Shown here piece by piece: positions 62,627-64,000 of a stretch of 64,000 nucleotides of DNA. Source of the DNA: Thermanaerothrix daxensis (lineage in GTDB: Bacteria > Chloroflexota > Anaerolineae > Anaerolineales > Anaerolineaceae); contig NZ_LGKO01000002.1 of NCBI RefSeq assembly GCF_001306145.1, positions 372,001 through 436,000 on the forward strand, read 5' to 3'. Numbering within the stretch: the stretch's first letter is position 1; every line of letters begins with the position of its first letter. The notes below the pieces were generated by a model. The model ran no database searches and was not told where the DNA came from. It saw only the letters and a program-made list of their open reading frames with translations. Both the position numbers and the translations under genes were made by a program.

Positions 62627-64000
62627 ATGGTACAAAGTAAGCGAACACAATTCCTGATCCTGTTGGTTCTTCTCAGCCTGTTGCTGAATGCGTGTGCCAC
62701 CGCCGCGCCCACGCTTGCGCCAACAAACGAACCTGCTACAGCGCCAACACAGGTGCCTACAGCACTGCCTTCACCGACGGTTGAAGCCCAACCAGATGTT
62801 GTAAGCCTGTGGACTCAGTTAATTGCCGATTTACCGGCCGAAAAGGGTTTTGGCACGGTCAGCGCTGCCAAATTGAATGAGGAACTGGCTGACAAACCCC
62901 CTTTCTTGCTGGATGTGCGTGAAGCCGCAGAGATCGAGAAGGATGGTTATATTGAAGATGCGGTGCATATCCCGGTACGTGACGTTCTCAAGAACCTGGA
63001 CAAACTTCCGGCACAGGACCAGCCCATTGTGATTTATTGTGCCTCGGGTCATCGGGGGGCGCTGGTTCAGGCTGCGCTGAAATTGCTAGGTTATTCCAAT
63101 GTGCGTAACCTGGGAGGCGGTTTGGGGGCATGGAAGAAAGCCAATTTGCCTGTGGTTACCGGAAGCATGCCACCAGCACCAGCGGCTGGTACAGCCCCTG
63201 AGATTAAGGACCAGGCTCTCTACACTCTACTGGACGGCTTTCTAAGCAACCTGCCCGAGGGGTTCTATGCCATCAAGGCGGATAAATTGAACACCGACCT
63301 GATTGAAGGCAAAAAACTGGTGCTGGTAGATGTGCGCACGGCTAAAGAGTACGAAAATGACGGGCGTATTGCTGGTGCCATTAACCTGCCATTCAATGAG
63401 TTTATGTCCCATTTGGGAGAATTGCCCAAAGATGTGCCACTAGTCATTTATTGCGCATCAGGCCATCGGGGCGCCATCCTCATGATGGGCCTGCGTTTGT
63501 TGGGCTATGATGCGCTCAATCTGGCAGGCGGTTTGAATGCGTGGAAAGCTGCTCAATTGCCAGTTGAAGGCTGGGTGGATTGGAACGCCACCTGGAAAGA
63601 TTTTCTGAGCAATTTGCCCAAGGATTTCTACACCATCTCGGCTGCCGATCTTAATGCGGCTTTGGCTGACAAACCGCCTTTCTTACTGGATGTACGCGAG
63701 ACTGCAGAGTTAGAGAAAGAAGGGTATATCAAGGGGGCAGTTCATATTCCGGTGCGTGAGGTGCTCAAAAATCTGGACAAACTCCCAGCCCAAAATCAGC
63801 CCATTGTGATTTACTGCGCTTCCGGGCATCGCGGGGCTTTGGTGATGGCTGCGCTGCGTCTGTTGGGTTACAGTGAGGTGCGTAATCTTGGGGGTGGTCT
63901 GGGGGCGTGGAAGAAGGCAAATCTACCGGTGGAAACAGGCAGCCTGCCCGAACCACCCGTGCCCGGCACGGCTCCAGAGATCAAGAATCAGACTCTCTTC
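62627..64000 (+). CDS. lipoprotein with tandem rhodanese domains, 3' end beyond the window
   Basis: 458 codons from ATG 62627 (GGAGGAAAAG upstream) to the window edge without a stop. Signal peptide with lipobox LNAC (Cys23), a Pro/Thr/Ala linker and three rhodanese domains. Each has the same active loop CASGHRGA (Cys138, Cys276, Cys398) and LLDVR or LVDVR. Domains 1 and 3 are close to identical; domain 2 differs, and the linker after domain 3 restarts like the linker after domain 1. Rhodaneses carry persulfide sulfur; with the multihaem cytochrome it may be a surface sulfur-handling system. This link is an inference from neighbourhood. Confidence 0.9.
   Translation, partial: MVQSKRTQFLILLVLLSLLLNACATAAPTLAPTNEPATAPTQVPTALPSPTVEAQPDVVSLWTQLIADLPAEKGFGTVSAAKLNEELADKPPFLLDVREAAEIEKDGYIEDAVHIPVRDVLKNLDKLPAQDQPIVIYCASGHRGALVQAALKLLGYSNVRNLGGGLGAWKKANLPVVTGSMPPAPAAGTAPEIKDQALYTLLDGFLSNLPEGFYAIKADKLNTDLIEGKKLVLVDVRTAKEYENDGRIAGAINLPFNEFMSHLGELPKDVPLVIYCASGHRGAILMMGLRLLGYDALNLAGGLNAWKAAQLPVEGWVDWNATWKDFLSNLPKDFYTISAADLNAALADKPPFLLDVRETAELEKEGYIKGAVHIPVREVLKNLDKLPAQNQPIVIYCASGHRGALVMAALRLLGYSEVRNLGGGLGAWKKANLPVETGSLPEPPVPGTAPEIKNQTLF
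62830..64000 (+). repeat. 777-bp internal tandem repeat in the rhodanese gene
   Basis: Matching sequence recurs at an offset of 777 bases (259 codons); for example TGGCTGACAAACC starts at 62886 and at 63663. The first unit covers domains 1 and 2. The second unit begins near 63607 and is cut by the window. Confidence 0.8.

Overview
The window reads as a piece of a bacterial chromosome of moderate to high GC, densely packed and without mobile elements or CRISPR arrays. The best guess for the host is a filamentous Chloroflexota bacterium, probably class Anaerolineae. This rests on many secreted proteins with Pro-Thr-rich linkers, class I T-box leaders, an unusual long SecA, and gene content. It is an inference without a marker gene search. 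There is one tRNA gene (Gln) and no rRNA.

Layout. 1-4171 (+): the tail of a ketosteroid-dehydrogenase-like flavoprotein, then a GT-C membrane glycosyltransferase, a small membrane protein and a CYTH enzyme. 4168-12168 (-): alpha/beta hydrolase, secreted lytic transglycosylase, M20 peptidase, recO, cdd, a CBS/CorC membrane protein and a short GlmU-type pyrophosphorylase, preceded by tRNA-Gln. 12436-19471 (+): a complete tryptophan operon trpE-G-D-C-F followed by a single trpB-trpA fusion gene, preceded by a T-box leader whose specifier reads UGG. 19514-23650 (+): a PadR regulator with a palindromic operator over its promoter, a BtuFCD/FepBCD-type uptake transporter and a THEP1-type NTPase. 23664-26320 (-): a prolyl-tRNA synthetase-like protein with decayed catalytic motifs but a well kept editing domain, and a CDF metal transporter. 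26450-28588 (+): a threonine T-box leader and thrS without a TGS domain. 28691-39866 (-): LysM/M23 peptidase, membrane protein, M19 dipeptidase, four-S1-domain RpsA-like protein, a 1367-residue SecA, a lipoprotein esterase and a PAS-GAF-HD-GYP sensor.

40041-42036 (+) carries rarA and a phosphoglycerate-mutase-like phosphatase, with a thioredoxin-like/DUF4395 pair opposite. 43028-45080 is A+T-richer and holds an orphan multi-spanning membrane protein. 45146-57133 (+) is one surface-polysaccharide operon of twelve genes: an EPS-type winged-helix regulator, GDP-fucose synthase, Wzm/Wzt exporter, glycosyltransferases, a methyltransferase, and a PseB-like dehydratase with RfbD-like reductase, NeuB-like synthase and SpsF-like cytidylyltransferase. 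That set suggests a nonulosonic-type acid made without the usual aminotransferase. 57138-61084 holds a lipoprotein, purA, a LysM cell-surface protein and a LysR regulator. The right end (61250-64000) has an eleven-haem cytochrome interrupted by an in-frame UGA and a lipoprotein with repeated rhodanese domains that runs off the window.

The points most worth following up are the UGA-interrupted cytochrome, the pseudo-ProRS, the enlarged SecA, the TrpBA fusion under T-box control, and the incomplete nonulosonate-like set in the polysaccharide locus.
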